The notes: generated from the sequence alone by a model not told the origin. Positions 1 through 10,049 are shown, counted from the first letter of the stretch. The stretch is 64,000 bases of DNA from Methylophilus medardicus (GCF_006363955.1 NZ_CP040948.1:558001-622000), one strand, 5' to 3'. A program made the numbers and translations.

Positions 1-3
1 ATG

Positions 4-37
4 AAAGGGTCATAGTGGTATGGCCCTTTCTTTTTTT
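4..37 (+). terminator. Rho-independent terminator of an upstream gene
   Basis: An 8-bp stem (AAAGGGTC with GGCCCTTT, one G-U pair) is followed by a run of seven T. It lies before the first gene and probably ends a + strand transcript that starts outside the window. Confidence 0.75.
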
Positions 38-57
38 ATCGGGTGTAGAATGGAAAT

Positions 58-582
58 ATGATGCCTACTTTTCACTTTTTGCGAGTCTTAATTGTCACGG
101 GTTTATTGAGTATGCTAGCCGCTTGCGCCACGCAGCCCCCGCCACCGTTACAGATTGACCGTATTTCACCTGAGCAGCTATCGGCACTGGTGCCGCCTGC
201 ACAGTCATCGCTGAGTTTGCAGCAGGTGGTCGACATGAGCAAGCAAGGTAAAACGGATGCTGAAATCATTGAGGCCATCAAACAGTCGCAATCACGCTAC
301 TCGTTGACGCCCTCTGAGGTGCTAGATTGGCATCAGCAAGGCATCTCAAAAGGGGTGCTCGATTATATGCAGCAGGCCAATGCCTTGGCTGCGCAAAACG
401 CAATCGCTGATGAAATCAATAAGCGCGAAAAAGCGCGCGTTGAGTCTGAAGCCAAGCTCAAACGCGAGCGCGACATGGCCAGATTGCGTAGCATGGACCC
501 TTGGTTTTATGGCGGGCCGGGTTTTTACGGCGGCCCTTGGGGCTACCGCCCTTACTGGGGAGGCGGCTGGCGCTACTGGTAA
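58..582 (+). CDS. Small envelope lipoprotein with Gly/Trp/Tyr-rich tail
   Basis: A 174-aa protein with a lipoprotein signal: a hydrophobic stretch ends in the lipobox LAAC at about residues 20-23, so it should be lipid-anchored in the envelope. A proline-rich linker follows the cysteine. The middle (residues 50-105) looks like a small helical domain with repeated short helices, then a charged helix (about 115-143). The last 28 residues are rich in Gly, Trp, Tyr and Pro. Two ATG codons stand in tandem at 58 and 61; either could be the start. No function can be assigned. The ribosome binding site is weak. Confidence 0.7.
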   Translation: MMPTFHFLRVLIVTGLLSMLAACATQPPPPLQIDRISPEQLSALVPPAQSSLSLQQVVDMSKQGKTDAEIIEAIKQSQSRYSLTPSEVLDWHQQGISKGVLDYMQQANALAAQNAIADEINKREKARVESEAKLKRERDMARLRSMDPWFYGGPGFYGGPWGYRPYWGGGWRYW

Positions 583-608
583 AGTATTTGGGATGCAACG
601 ATCCCCGG

Positions 609-614
609 TATAAT
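609..614 (+). promoter_or_regulatory. -10-like element before yjbQ
   Basis: A perfect TATAAT overlaps the first ATG (613) of the open frame. A transcript from here would start near 621, which supports the ATG at 649 as the real start of the next gene. No good -35 box is seen. Confidence 0.4.
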
Positions 615-648
615 GCGATTTTTATTTTGCTTGTCTCGGGAACGCTGC

Positions 649-1068
649 ATGCGACAAAGCCACGAAACACTTTCTATCGAAGCGCAGGGACGTCGACTCT
701 ACGACATCACGCCGCAGGTGATGCAGTGGGTGCAACAGACGGGGATTGAACAGGGTTTACTCACGCTCTACATCCAACACACCTCTGCCAGTCTGTTGAT
801 CAACGAAAATTACGACGGCGATGTGCTGGTCGATCTCGAAGCTTTTTTCAACCGCTTAGTGCCAGATGGGGATGCATTGTTTATTCACACCGTCGAAGGC
901 CCTGACGATATGCCTGCGCATGTGCGCACGGCACTTACCCAGACCAGCTTGTCTATTCCGGTGTTGCAAGGCAAAGTCGCCTTGGGCCAATGGCAAGGCA
1001 TTTTCTTGTTTGAGCACCGCCACTTGCCTGCGCACCGTCGAGTGCTCATGCATGTGATCGGCGCGTAA
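649..1068 (+). CDS. yjbQ: YjbQ/UPF0047 family protein
   Basis: A 139-aa protein of the YjbQ (UPF0047) family. Members have weak thiamine-phosphate synthase activity in vitro and an uncertain cellular role. Family features seen are HTSASLLINEN (from about residue 45), the acidic stretch after it, the HTVEGPDDMPAH segment with conserved His residues, and the QGIFLFEHR motif near the C-terminus. The length fits the family once the start is taken at 649; the open frame extends to 613, but those 12 extra residues overlap a TATAAT box. It stands alone between two small lipoprotein genes. Confidence 0.85.
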   Translation: MRQSHETLSIEAQGRRLYDITPQVMQWVQQTGIEQGLLTLYIQHTSASLLINENYDGDVLVDLEAFFNRLVPDGDALFIHTVEGPDDMPAHVRTALTQTSLSIPVLQGKVALGQWQGIFLFEHRHLPAHRRVLMHVIGA

Positions 1069-1100
1069 TTTATTGTTTTTTTGGATTGAAGCAGCGTGTA

Positions 1101-1379
1101 ATGAAGTTTTTTGTGAATGTGTGGTGTGTCGTGTGTGTGTTGGGTTTAGTGGCTTGTGAGGGCGAACAGTCCTCGACTAACGACCCTGTCGTGAGCCAGC
1201 CCGAGGCGGTCGTCAGCACCGGTGAGGCCCCGCCCGCGAGTGCCGGCGGTTATACGCCAACGGCTAATGAACATGTGCCTGGGATTACCATGTCGCAAGC
1301 GGCATTGGATCAAATATATGCCGAAGCCAAGCGCAATATGCCACTCCCTGTGATTCCGGACGACGCTCAAGCCCCCTAG
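1101..1379 (+). CDS. Small putative lipoprotein
   Basis: A 92-aa protein whose N-terminus (positively charged start, hydrophobic stretch, lipobox GLVAC) marks it as a lipoprotein. The mature part is Ser/Pro/Ala-rich and disordered-looking, with a short conserved-looking C-terminal segment (PGITMSQAALDQIYAEAKRN). A TTG at 1086 would add five residues; ATG 1101 gives the better signal peptide. The function is unknown. It converges with envC. Confidence 0.6.
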   Translation: MKFFVNVWCVVCVLGLVACEGEQSSTNDPVVSQPEAVVSTGEAPPASAGGYTPTANEHVPGITMSQAALDQIYAEAKRNMPLPVIPDDAQAP

Positions 1380-1415
1380 TGGCTTTTATCTATCTAATCT
1401 GAAACCTAGCACCTG

Positions 1416-2798
1416 TTAACGCACGCTGCTCCATTGCAACGGATCAAAAGGAATGCTGTTTCGGCGCAACTCGTAATAGACGCCATTTTCAGCATTGCCG
1501 CCACTGTTGCCAACCGCGGCAATCGTATCTCCAGATTTGACACTTTGCCCGGCGCCCTTATACAAGGCCTCATTATTGCCATATAAGCTCATATAGCCAT
1601 TGCCATGGTCGATCACAATCAGGTTGCCAAAGCCGCGCATCCAATCAGCAAACACCACTTGACCCCCGGCCACCGATTTCACTTCACCGCCTTCTTGGGC
1701 GCGGATGAAAATGCCTTTCCAGCTCACGCCGGTATCCTTACGCGCAGTGCCAAACCGGTTAATCACATCGCCGCGCACCGGTAGCCGCAAGCGGCCGCGC
1801 AGTTGTGCAAAGTTTTCTTTGATTGCACTGTATTCGGGCAAGGTTTCGTTTTTAGCGACCACGGTACTGTTTTGATTGGCGGGCTCGCTCTCATCCACAT
1901 TGGTTTGTGGTGCGCGCTCAGAGGTACGGCCGCCGGTTTTTTTCTTGCGCGCCAATTCGGCAGCTTTTTTGGCGGCTACTTCTTTTTCGCGTTTGGCTTT
2001 TGCAATCGCTTCCTGCTCGCGTTTCTTGGCCTCAGCCAGCAGACGCTGGAACAACTGCGACAACGCTTCTTCGTCTTTTTTCAGACGTGACATTTGCTGC
2101 TCTTGCGTTTCAATTTGTTTGGAGAGCTCATTGAGCACCTCCGTTCGGCGTGACTTTTCACCCTCTAGTTTTTGGGTGGTTTCACTGTATTGACTGGCTA
2201 GACGTTCGGTTTCATGCAATTGTTCGGTGGTCGCCGCACGCACACGGTCAATCGCCTCTTGATTGTTTTGCAGCGTTTGAATCTGTTGTTGATGCGCTGC
2301 AGTCAAATAGCCCAGATAAGCCAGGTTGCGCGAAGTGTTGGCTGGATCTTGCTGTTGGAGCAGCATTTGCAACGGGCCATTGTTGCCGTGACGATATTGC
2401 TGATTGAGCTGCTGGCTGAGGGATTGGCGCTGCTGATTCACTTGCCGCTGCAGCAGCGACATCTGCTTTTGCAAATCTTGTAACTTGCTGCGGTTTTCGA
2501 GTTGCGCTTCTTGAATGTCGTGCAATTTTTTGCGCGAGCTGCTAATCGCAGTTTCTGACGCTTTAAGGGCTTCATGCGCATCCTGTTTGGCGACGCGCGA
2601 AGCCTTGAGCGCATTGGCCAGTTGCTGGATTTTTTCTTTGACCTGCTCCAGATCGCCTTTGGTGCTCTCTGTTTTGTCGCTAGAGGCGGCCACAGCCAGC
2701 AACGGGGCTGTGCTGATCCAGCAAGCTAAGCAGCCCATCAGGCAGGCCAGCCCGCATCGTTTTAACCGCGCATAAAAAACATTCATCAATTCAGACAT
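1416..2798 (-). CDS. envC: EnvC-like murein hydrolase activator (degenerate LytM/M23 domain)
   Basis: A 460-aa periplasmic protein: N-terminal signal/anchor (residues 15-38), a long coiled coil (about 45-250), a Lys/Ala-rich linker and a C-terminal LytM/peptidase M23 domain (about 340-460). In active M23 enzymes zinc is held by HxxxD and HxH. Here the equivalent places read WKGIFI and YYEL, so the zinc ligands are gone, as in EnvC, which activates the amidases AmiA/AmiB at the division site instead of cutting peptidoglycan. It lies 17 bp downstream of gpmI on the same strand, the E. coli gpmI-envC arrangement. A good GGAA stands before the ATG at 2798. Confidence 0.9.
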   Translation of the reverse strand: MSELMNVFYARLKRCGLACLMGCLACWISTAPLLAVAASSDKTESTKGDLEQVKEKIQQLANALKASRVAKQDAHEALKASETAISSSRKKLHDIQEAQLENRSKLQDLQKQMSLLQRQVNQQRQSLSQQLNQQYRHGNNGPLQMLLQQQDPANTSRNLAYLGYLTAAHQQQIQTLQNNQEAIDRVRAATTEQLHETERLASQYSETTQKLEGEKSRRTEVLNELSKQIETQEQQMSRLKKDEEALSQLFQRLLAEAKKREQEAIAKAKREKEVAAKKAAELARKKKTGGRTSERAPQTNVDESEPANQNSTVVAKNETLPEYSAIKENFAQLRGRLRLPVRGDVINRFGTARKDTGVSWKGIFIRAQEGGEVKSVAGGQVVFADWMRGFGNLIVIDHGNGYMSLYGNNEALYKGAGQSVKSGDTIAAVGNSGGNAENGVYYELRRNSIPFDPLQWSSVR

Positions 2799-2815
2799 GC
2801 GCCATTCCAGCCCAC

Positions 2816-4366
2816 TTAGGCCGCTGCATGCAGGGTGATCAGGTTTTTGCCAGTCATTTCAGCCGGTTGCGGGATGCCCATCAATGATAACAAGGTCGGC
2901 GCAATGTCAGACAAAGCGCCTTCAGCGCGGATGCTGCCTGCACGGCCAATGTAGATGAATGGCACTAGGTTGGTGGTGTGTTGGGTATGTGCTTGGTCAC
3001 TGGTGTGATCAAACATGCTCTCTGCGTTGCCATGATCGGCAGTAATAATTACTTCAGCCCCAACCGCCTGCGCTGCTGCCACTACTTGGCCCACACAGCG
3101 ATCCAATGTTTCAACGGCTTGAATGGCCGCTTGCAGGTTGCCAGTATGCCCCACCATGTCCCCGTTCGCATAATTGCAGATCACGGCATGGTATTGCTGT
3201 GACGTAATGGCGGCCACCAGTTTGTCGGTCACTTCCTGCGCACTCATTTCGGGTTGCAAATCATAGGTGGCGACTTTGGGGGAGGGCACCAAAATACGAT
3301 CTTCTCCGGCAAACACGGTTTCTTCCCCACCGTTAAAGAAAAACGTCACATGTGGATATTTTTCAGTTTCTGCAATCCGAAGTTGTTTGAGGCCCAATTT
3401 TGAAACGTACTCGCCAAAGGTGTTCGGCACGCTGTAAGGGGCAAACACGGGTTCTGCCAGCGTTTGATTTTTGTCGTATTGCGTCAGGGTAAAGTAATGG
3501 CTGAAGTGCGGAACACGACTCCGTTCGAAGCCGCTGAACGCTGGATTGAGCAGCGCATCGGTCAGTTGACGGGCGCGGTCACTTCTAAAATTCATAAATA
3601 CCAAGCAATCGCCATCTTCCATGCGCACCGGGGCTGCATCGGCAGCGTGGATGGCGGTGCATTTGACGAACTCATCGCTTTCGTCACGTGCATACGCTTG
3701 CTGCAGTGCCGTCAAGCTATCTGGCGCTACATAATCCGCCTGGCCATTCACCAATAATTCATAGGCGACCGACACCCGCTCCCAGCGTTTGTCTCTGTCC
3801 ATGCCATAAAAACGTCCGCCAACAGAGGCCACGCTGCCTACGCCTACAGCCTGCAGGTGGTTTTCCAAGGCTTGCAGATAAGGGAGCGCACTTTTTGGTG
3901 GTGTATCGCGGCCATCCAGAAACGCATGCACATAGACTTTGTGTAATCCTTGCTGCTTCGCCATCTCGATGATGGCGTGAATGTGCGGTTGGTAGCTATG
4001 CACACCGCCATCCGATAACAGGCCAAGAATATGCAAGGCTTTATCGTTGGCCTTCAGTGCCTGCATGGCATTGACTAAAGCAGGCAATTGATAGAACTCA
4101 CCCGAGCGAATGCTGTTATTAATTCGCTCAAAGTCTTGAAACACAATACGGCCAGCCCCAATATTCAAATGACCGACTTCAGAGTTGCCCATTTGCCCGT
4201 CAGGCAATCCAACATAATGTTCAGACGCGTTGATCAGTCCGTGCGGATAGGTGGCGGTCAGTTGGTCCAAGTTTGGCGTATTGGCTTGCAACACGGCATT
4301 AAACTCAGTGGTCTCGCTGTGGCCGAAACCATCGAGGATCAGCAATATGACAGGTTTGATTGACAT
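2816..4366 (-). CDS. gpmI: 2,3-bisphosphoglycerate-independent phosphoglycerate mutase
   Basis: A 516-aa cytoplasmic glycolytic/gluconeogenic enzyme that interconverts 3- and 2-phosphoglycerate using two Mn ions and a phosphoserine intermediate. Visible signatures are the N-terminal metal site LDGFG (Asp12), the catalytic serine in MGNSEVGH (Ser62), DGRDTPP near residue 155 and the C-terminal metal motif ITADHGNAE. The length matches the family (about 510-515). It is transcribed with envC and divergently from the rhodanese-grxC-secB-gpsA operon. Confidence 0.97.
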   Translation of the reverse strand: MSIKPVILLILDGFGHSETTEFNAVLQANTPNLDQLTATYPHGLINASEHYVGLPDGQMGNSEVGHLNIGAGRIVFQDFERINNSIRSGEFYQLPALVNAMQALKANDKALHILGLLSDGGVHSYQPHIHAIIEMAKQQGLHKVYVHAFLDGRDTPPKSALPYLQALENHLQAVGVGSVASVGGRFYGMDRDKRWERVSVAYELLVNGQADYVAPDSLTALQQAYARDESDEFVKCTAIHAADAAPVRMEDGDCLVFMNFRSDRARQLTDALLNPAFSGFERSRVPHFSHYFTLTQYDKNQTLAEPVFAPYSVPNTFGEYVSKLGLKQLRIAETEKYPHVTFFFNGGEETVFAGEDRILVPSPKVATYDLQPEMSAQEVTDKLVAAITSQQYHAVICNYANGDMVGHTGNLQAAIQAVETLDRCVGQVVAAAQAVGAEVIITADHGNAESMFDHTSDQAHTQHTTNLVPFIYIGRAGSIRAEGALSDIAPTLLSLMGIPQPAEMTGKNLITLHAAA

Positions 4367-4386
4367 GGCTAACAGTCTTTAAATGG

Positions 4387-4425
4387 GTGACGGAACGTCA
4401 CATGAATGAATTCGTCTATTATAAT
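4387..4425 (+). promoter_or_regulatory. Promoter with overlapping inverted repeat in the gpmI/rhodanese divergent region
   Basis: TATAAT lies at 4420-4425 and a -35-like GTCACA (4 of 6 to consensus) at 4397-4402, spacing 17. A perfect 6-3-6 inverted repeat (GTGACG-GAA-CGTCAC, 4387-4401) covers the -35 box and could be an operator. Promoter assignment is by inspection only. Confidence 0.45.
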
Positions 4426-4498
4426 CGCAACCGCAGGCGACGCATACCCGAAGGGGCGTTCGCGCTGTGAAACAACAAATCTAAAGGGCGGGCTAACA

Positions 4499-4909
4499 GT
4501 GGAGTTTCTTAAACAAAATGTGTTGTTAATCGGGTTGGCGATTGGATCTGGTCTGACGTTGTTATGGCCGATGCTCAGTCGCTCAGTCGCCGGGATCAGT
4601 GCCCTATCGGTGACCGAAGCGGTGATGCTGATGAATCGCAAGTCTGCGCTGGTGCTCGATGTGCGTGATGCGGAAGAATTCGCGCAGGGTCACTTGCAAG
4701 GGGCGCGTCATGTGCCACTCGCGCAACTGGGCGCTAGCCTCAACACGTTGGAAAAATACCGAGACAAGCCCGTCTTGCTCGTTTGCCAGCGCGGCAATCG
4801 TGCCCGCACGGCCGCCAAATTGCTCAAAGCGCAACAATTTACCCAATTGCATGTACTCAAAGGCGGCATGCAAGACTGGCTGGCCGCCAATATGCCCACC
4901 AGCAAATAG
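4499..4909 (+). CDS. yibN: Membrane-anchored rhodanese-like protein (YibN type)
   Basis: A 136-aa protein with one N-terminal transmembrane segment (residues 8-25) and a single rhodanese domain (about 38-133). The active-site loop CQRGNRA carries the catalytic Cys96, so sulfur transfer or thiol chemistry is plausible. The open frame extends upstream to 4406, but the GTG at 4499 is chosen because an AAAGGGCGGG purine tract precedes it and the extra residues are unlike the family. It is first in an operon with grxC, secB and gpsA, as in E. coli. Confidence 0.85.
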   Translation: MEFLKQNVLLIGLAIGSGLTLLWPMLSRSVAGISALSVTEAVMLMNRKSALVLDVRDAEEFAQGHLQGARHVPLAQLGASLNTLEKYRDKPVLLVCQRGNRARTAAKLLKAQQFTQLHVLKGGMQDWLAANMPTSK

Positions 4910-4939
4910 CCGTCAAAAAATCATTTTTTAAGGAATCTT

Positions 4940-5197
4940 ATGGCTAAAGTAGTGATGTACACCTCAGCAGTTTGCCCTTATTGCATCAATGCTGAACGCT
5001 TGTTGAAAAATAAGGGCGTGACCGAGATTGAGAAAATTCGTGTGGATTTGCAGCCGGAATTACGCGCTGAAATGATGGAAAAAACTGGCCGTCGCACAGT
5101 GCCGCAGATTTTTATCAACGAACACCATGTGGGCGGCTTTGATGACTTGCATGCGCTGGATGTAAAAGGTGGGCTGGAGCCGCTGTTGGCGGGGTAA
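4940..5197 (+). CDS. grxC: Glutaredoxin 3
   Basis: An 85-aa dithiol glutaredoxin with the redox motif CPYC (Cys12, Cys15), the TVPQIFINEHHVGG segment that binds glutathione (cis-Pro), and the DD-LHALD motif after it. It reduces protein disulfides and glutathione-mixed disulfides in the cytoplasm. It lies 30 bp after the rhodanese gene and 95 bp before secB. An AAGGAA site precedes the ATG. Confidence 0.95.
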   Translation: MAKVVMYTSAVCPYCINAERLLKNKGVTEIEKIRVDLQPELRAEMMEKTGRRTVPQIFINEHHVGGFDDLHALDVKGGLEPLLAG

Positions 5198-5292
5198 GTG
5201 TCAGCGTTTTTTGTCACAAAAAACACATAGTCAGGCCGGGGTTGTCCGGTTAGAATAGCGGCTTTGTGGTTAGATAACTTTAAGGATAATTC

Positions 5293-5769
5293 ATGGCTCA
5301 GGATTCACAAAACCAAACAGAACAAAACGCAGCACCGATTTTTAGCATTGAAAAATTATATGTGCATGATGCTTCAATCGAAGTGCCAAACGCACCTGCC
5401 ATTTTTACTGAGCGCACCACGCCACAAATCAATGTGGAGTTAGGCAACAACGCGCAGCAAATCGAAGAAGGCATTTTCAATGTTTCTATCAAAGTCACCG
5501 TGACTGCGAAAATTGAAGACAAAACGGCGTTTTTGGTTGAAGTGACGCAATCTGGTATTTTCGCCATCCGCAATGTGCCGCAAGAAAACATGGAGCCAAT
5601 CTTGGCTGTGGCTTGCCCGAACATTTTGTTCCCTTATGCTCGCGAAGCAATTTCTGACATGGTCACGCGCGCAGGCTTCATGCCAGTGCTGTTGAATCCA
5701 ATCAACTTTGAAGCGCTCTACCTGCAACAGCAGCAGCAAGCTGCACAAGCAGCTGGCGCGCCTAACTAA
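5293..5769 (+). CDS. secB: Protein-export chaperone SecB
   Basis: A 158-aa cytoplasmic tetrameric chaperone that keeps preproteins unfolded and passes them to SecA. Family segments seen are [21 protein letters not shown] near the N-terminus and the [30 protein letters not shown] block near the C-terminus. The length fits the family. The 95-bp gap from grxC contains a 19-bp palindrome (5206-5224) and possible promoter elements, so secB may also have its own promoter. Confidence 0.97.
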   Translation: MAQDSQNQTEQNAAPIFSIEKLYVHDASIEVPNAPAIFTERTTPQINVELGNNAQQIEEGIFNVSIKVTVTAKIEDKTAFLVEVTQSGIFAIRNVPQENMEPILAVACPNILFPYAREAISDMVTRAGFMPVLLNPINFEALYLQQQQQAAQAAGAPN

Positions 5770-5824
5770 TTGATCATCTTTGACACACTGGTGCCCTCAC
5801 CAGTGTGCTGTCTGGATACCCACC

Positions 5825-6817
5825 ATGAGTAAGGTCGCAGTTCTTGGAGCCGGTGCCTGGGGCACGGCGCTTGCCATGCACATCGCGCTGCAGCACGATG
5901 TGGTGTTGTGGGCGCGCAATAGCGGGCACGTTTCTGGCATGCGCAAAGCGCGCGCCAATCCACTCTATCTGGGTGACTTTACTTTTCCGCAACGGCTGAC
6001 GGTAGAAGACGACTTGCCGACGGCAGTCGCGGGGGCTGACCTGATTTTATCGGTGGTGCCGACCGCGGGCTTCAGGCCGATTCTGCAACAATTGAAAGCG
6101 TTAGGGATTCAGCAACCCCTGATCTGGGCGAACAAGGGCTTGGAGCCACAAACCGCTAAATTGCCGTTTGAGGTTGCCCAAGATGAATTAGGCGCAGACT
6201 ATCCTTGGGGCGTGTTGAGCGGCCCGAGCTTTGCGGCGGAATTAGTACGCGGTTTACCCACGGCGATCACCCTCGCAGCCAATCATCGCGCACTTGCCCA
6301 GCAAGCCGCACAGCTGGTGCACGGTGGGTGTTTGCGTGTGTACGACAGTGTCGATGTGGTGGGTGCTTCGGTGGGTGGCGCGGTGAAAAACGTCATGGCC
6401 ATCGCAGCGGGTATATCAGATGGTATGGGTTTTGGTAACAATGCGCGTGCGGCGATGATTACCCGTGGCCTGGCAGAAATCACGCGTTTTGGCATGGCCT
6501 TGGGCGCCAAAGCTGAAACCTTTATGGGCCTGGCAGGGGCGGGTGACTTGATTTTAACCTGTACCGGGCAATATTCGCGCAACCGTGAAGTGGGTTTGCA
6601 ACTGGCGTCTGGAAAGTCACTCGAAAGTATCTTGGCGGGCTTGGGACATGTGGCTGAAGGGGTAAACACCGCGCGAGAAGTGATGCGCCGTGCCGAAACG
6701 ATCGGGGTAGAAATGCCGATTACTTTCGAGGTGAATCAATTGCTGACTAATCAGAAATCGGCGCAAGCCGCTGTGAGCGCATTGTTGGGTCGTGGTCAGC
6801 GCCAAGAATCCGTTTAA
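5825..6817 (+). CDS. gpsA: NAD(P)-dependent glycerol-3-phosphate dehydrogenase
   Basis: A 330-aa enzyme that makes sn-glycerol-3-phosphate from dihydroxyacetone phosphate for phospholipid synthesis. The Rossmann motif VLGAGAWGTALA opens the protein; GPSFAAEL (about residue 135), the catalytic-lysine segment GGAVKNVMAIAAG (about 185) and GLAGAGDLILTCTG (about 240) follow. The frame is open from 5780, but the Rossmann strand starts right after ATG 5825, which sets the start. It is last in the yibN-grxC-secB-gpsA operon and is followed by a strong terminator. Confidence 0.97.
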   Translation: MSKVAVLGAGAWGTALAMHIALQHDVVLWARNSGHVSGMRKARANPLYLGDFTFPQRLTVEDDLPTAVAGADLILSVVPTAGFRPILQQLKALGIQQPLIWANKGLEPQTAKLPFEVAQDELGADYPWGVLSGPSFAAELVRGLPTAITLAANHRALAQQAAQLVHGGCLRVYDSVDVVGASVGGAVKNVMAIAAGISDGMGFGNNARAAMITRGLAEITRFGMALGAKAETFMGLAGAGDLILTCTGQYSRNREVGLQLASGKSLESILAGLGHVAEGVNTAREVMRRAETIGVEMPITFEVNQLLTNQKSAQAAVSALLGRGQRQESV

Positions 6818-6832
6818 TGCTTTATTGCGTTG

Positions 6833-6867
6833 CAAAAAAAACCAGACGCATCAGTCTGGTTTTTTTA
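6833..6867. terminator. Bidirectional terminator between gpsA and the FKBP gene
   Basis: A 7-bp stem ACCAGAC/GTCTGGT (6841-6860) is flanked by A's on the left and seven T's on the right, so it can stop transcripts arriving from both strands. Confidence 0.9.
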
Positions 6868-6893
6868 TGGGGCTACTATTTATGGCATCAGAA

Positions 6894-7520
6894 TTATTCG
6901 ATGGCTAATAACTCAACCGCAAATACCAAGGTGGCATCTGGGCCAATCACTGGGCCGCTACCGCTCGCCCCGTAAGCTAAGTTGGATGGAATTGTCAGCT
7001 CAAATTTGCTGCCAACGTTCATCAATTGCAAACCCTCTACCCAACCTGCAATCACGCCGGTCACTGGGAACACAATCGGCTCACCGCGTTCATAAGAGCT
7101 ATCGAACACGGTGCCATCAATCAACGTGCCATGATAGTGTACCTTCACGCGGTCTTTGGTTGTTGGTTTCGCACCATCGCCAGCCACCAGTTGTTTGTAT
7201 TGCAAGCCACTCGCCGTTGTAGTGACGCCTTCTTTTTTAGCATTGTCTGCTAGATAGGCAGCGCCTGCGGCTTGGTTTTGTGCTGACTGCGCAGACTGTG
7301 CCGCGCGTTGTTTTTCTTGGCTTTCTTTTTGCACTTGCTCAACAGCACTGCGCTTGTCTGCATCGCTCAAGCGCGATGAATTGCCAGCCACGACATCGTT
7401 AACAGCCAGGACGAGCGCATCGGTGTCGATCTCCAGACCGTCGTTTTTCAGTTGGTGCGCCAGGTTTTCACCCACGATATAGCTTAAACGTTGAGTGAGT
7501 GAATCTAATGGATTTGCCAT
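6894..7520 (-). CDS. fklB: FKBP-type peptidyl-prolyl isomerase (FklB/Mip type)
   Basis: A 208-aa protein with an N-terminal helical dimerisation region (about 1-90) and a C-terminal FKBP domain (about 100-208: DRVKVHYHGTLIDGTVFDSSYERGEP and GWVEGLQLMNVGSKFELTIPSNLAYG). It catalyses proline cis-trans isomerisation and acts as a folding helper. From ATG 7520 there is no signal peptide (MANPLDSL), which points to the cytoplasmic FklB rather than periplasmic FkpA/Mip. The frame is open to 7616, but that extension crosses the groL terminator. Confidence 0.88.
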   Translation of the reverse strand: MANPLDSLTQRLSYIVGENLAHQLKNDGLEIDTDALVLAVNDVVAGNSSRLSDADKRSAVEQVQKESQEKQRAAQSAQSAQNQAAGAAYLADNAKKEGVTTTASGLQYKQLVAGDGAKPTTKDRVKVHYHGTLIDGTVFDSSYERGEPIVFPVTGVIAGWVEGLQLMNVGSKFELTIPSNLAYGASGSGPVIGPDATLVFAVELLAIE

Positions 7521-7599
7521 GGTGTGATCTTTCTTGATTGAAATAGACGTCCAGCCGGACGTAAGTTTGAACCCGTTATTATGACGGAGACTGGTGGAT

Positions 7600-7631
7600 A
7601 AAACAAAACCCGCCAAAGCGGGTTTTGTTTT
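7600..7631 (-). terminator. groESL terminator
   Basis: A long GC-rich hairpin (AAAACCCGC/GCGGGTTTT core, 7605-7626, with AAAC/GTTT extension) is followed on the - strand by a T-rich stretch. It lies about 105 bp after groL and upstream of the FKBP gene. Confidence 0.85.
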
Positions 7632-7734
7632 TGAGGTACTTTGTCAGTACATTTCAACTTCATTACAAAGGTGAAGCTTGGCGGAGAGACATTGTCCACA
7701 CCTCCACCCAACACCGATGCGGTGAAGATTGAAA

Positions 7735-9375
<1,641 letters not shown>

Positions 9376-9421
9376 TTAAAATCTCCTAATTGAATATCAG
9401 ATAAGGTTGATCGTGAGTCAA

Positions 9422-9709
9422 TTACTCAACAATCGCCATGATGTCTTCTTCACGCATGACCAACAGCTCTTCGCCGTTGACCTTCACTGTTTGGCCGGAA
9501 TACTTGCCGAACAACACTTTGTCGCCGACTTTCACGTCCAATGGAATCGCTTTACCGTTGTCATCTTTTTTACCATTACCAATAGCCTGCACCACGCCTT
9601 GGTCTGGTTTCTCGGTCGCACTGTCAGGAATCACAATCCCTGAAGCGGTTGTGCGCTCTTCTGCGGCGCGTTTTACGATCACTCGATCGTGCAATGGACG
9701 AATACTCAT
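9422..9709 (-). CDS. groS: Co-chaperonin GroES
   Basis: A 95-aa lid of the GroEL chamber. It starts [14 protein letters not shown]; the mobile loop contains the SGIVIPDSA segment, and [24 protein letters not shown] is the usual C-terminal half. First gene of the groESL operon, preceded by AAGGAG and by the heat-shock control region at 9777-9830. Confidence 0.99.
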   Translation of the reverse strand: MSIRPLHDRVIVKRAAEERTTASGIVIPDSATEKPDQGVVQAIGNGKKDDNGKAIPLDVKVGDKVLFGKYSGQTVKVNGEELLVMREEDIMAIVE

Positions 9710-9776
9710 GAATGTCTCCTTGGCTTTTTCTTAAAACTGTTATGAGGTTGAATTACATTTAATAGCGGTACGCATT

Positions 9777-9803
9777 TTAGCACTCGCGCACCTTGATTGC
9801 TAA
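9777..9803. promoter_or_regulatory. CIRCE element (HrcA operator) of groESL
   Basis: TTAGCACTC-N9-GATTGCTAA matches the CIRCE consensus TTAGCACTC-N9-GAGTGCTAA with one mismatch. HrcA represses chaperone operons by binding this site. It sits 68-94 bp upstream of groS. Confidence 0.93.
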
Positions 9804-9830
9804 TTGGGGGTGGGGTTTTTTGATTTCAAG
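9802..9830 (-). promoter_or_regulatory. Sigma-32-type heat-shock promoter of groESL
   Basis: On the - strand CTTGAAA (9824-9830) is followed after 14 nt by CCCCAATT (9802-9809), close to the RpoH consensus CTTGAAA and CCCCATNT. The -10 box touches the outer arm of the CIRCE, so HrcA binding should block this promoter. Confidence 0.8.
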
Positions 9831-10049
9831 AGCAAACACGCAAATTTTTTATGGTTTTGTCGCTTTTTGTCGTTTGTCATTCAACTTGAGATTTTTGCAA
9901 TTCAACACGAGGGTGTCATTTGTATAAAATCAAGTCATTCATTAACGATTAAATCTGAAAATAACAAACCATCAATTTGTTGAAGGTTTGAATTATGGTG
10001 CATCGATAAGCGTCCCGCTTGGATGATGGGATAAGGGGAATGTTGATAA
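9831..10049. other. AT-rich gap without a recognisable gene
   Basis: I see no coding frame with a plausible start. The right end holds TCCCGCTTGGATGATGGG (10013-10030), repeated with two changes at 10382-10399. Confidence 0.5.
10013..10030. repeat. Copy 1 of an 18-bp two-copy motif
   Basis: TCCCGCTTGGATGATGGG matches 16 of 18 bases with 10382-10399. Each copy lies just downstream (on the - strand) of one of the two small membrane-protein genes. Confidence 0.5.

Noticed and set aside
613-648. Upstream ATG for the YjbQ gene
   Set aside because: It overlaps a perfect TATAAT box, and the extra residues are unlike the family; ATG 649 fits the usual length.
1416-2798. Active M23 endopeptidase
   Set aside because: The zinc-binding His and Asp residues of the LytM domain are replaced, so EnvC-type activation is more likely.
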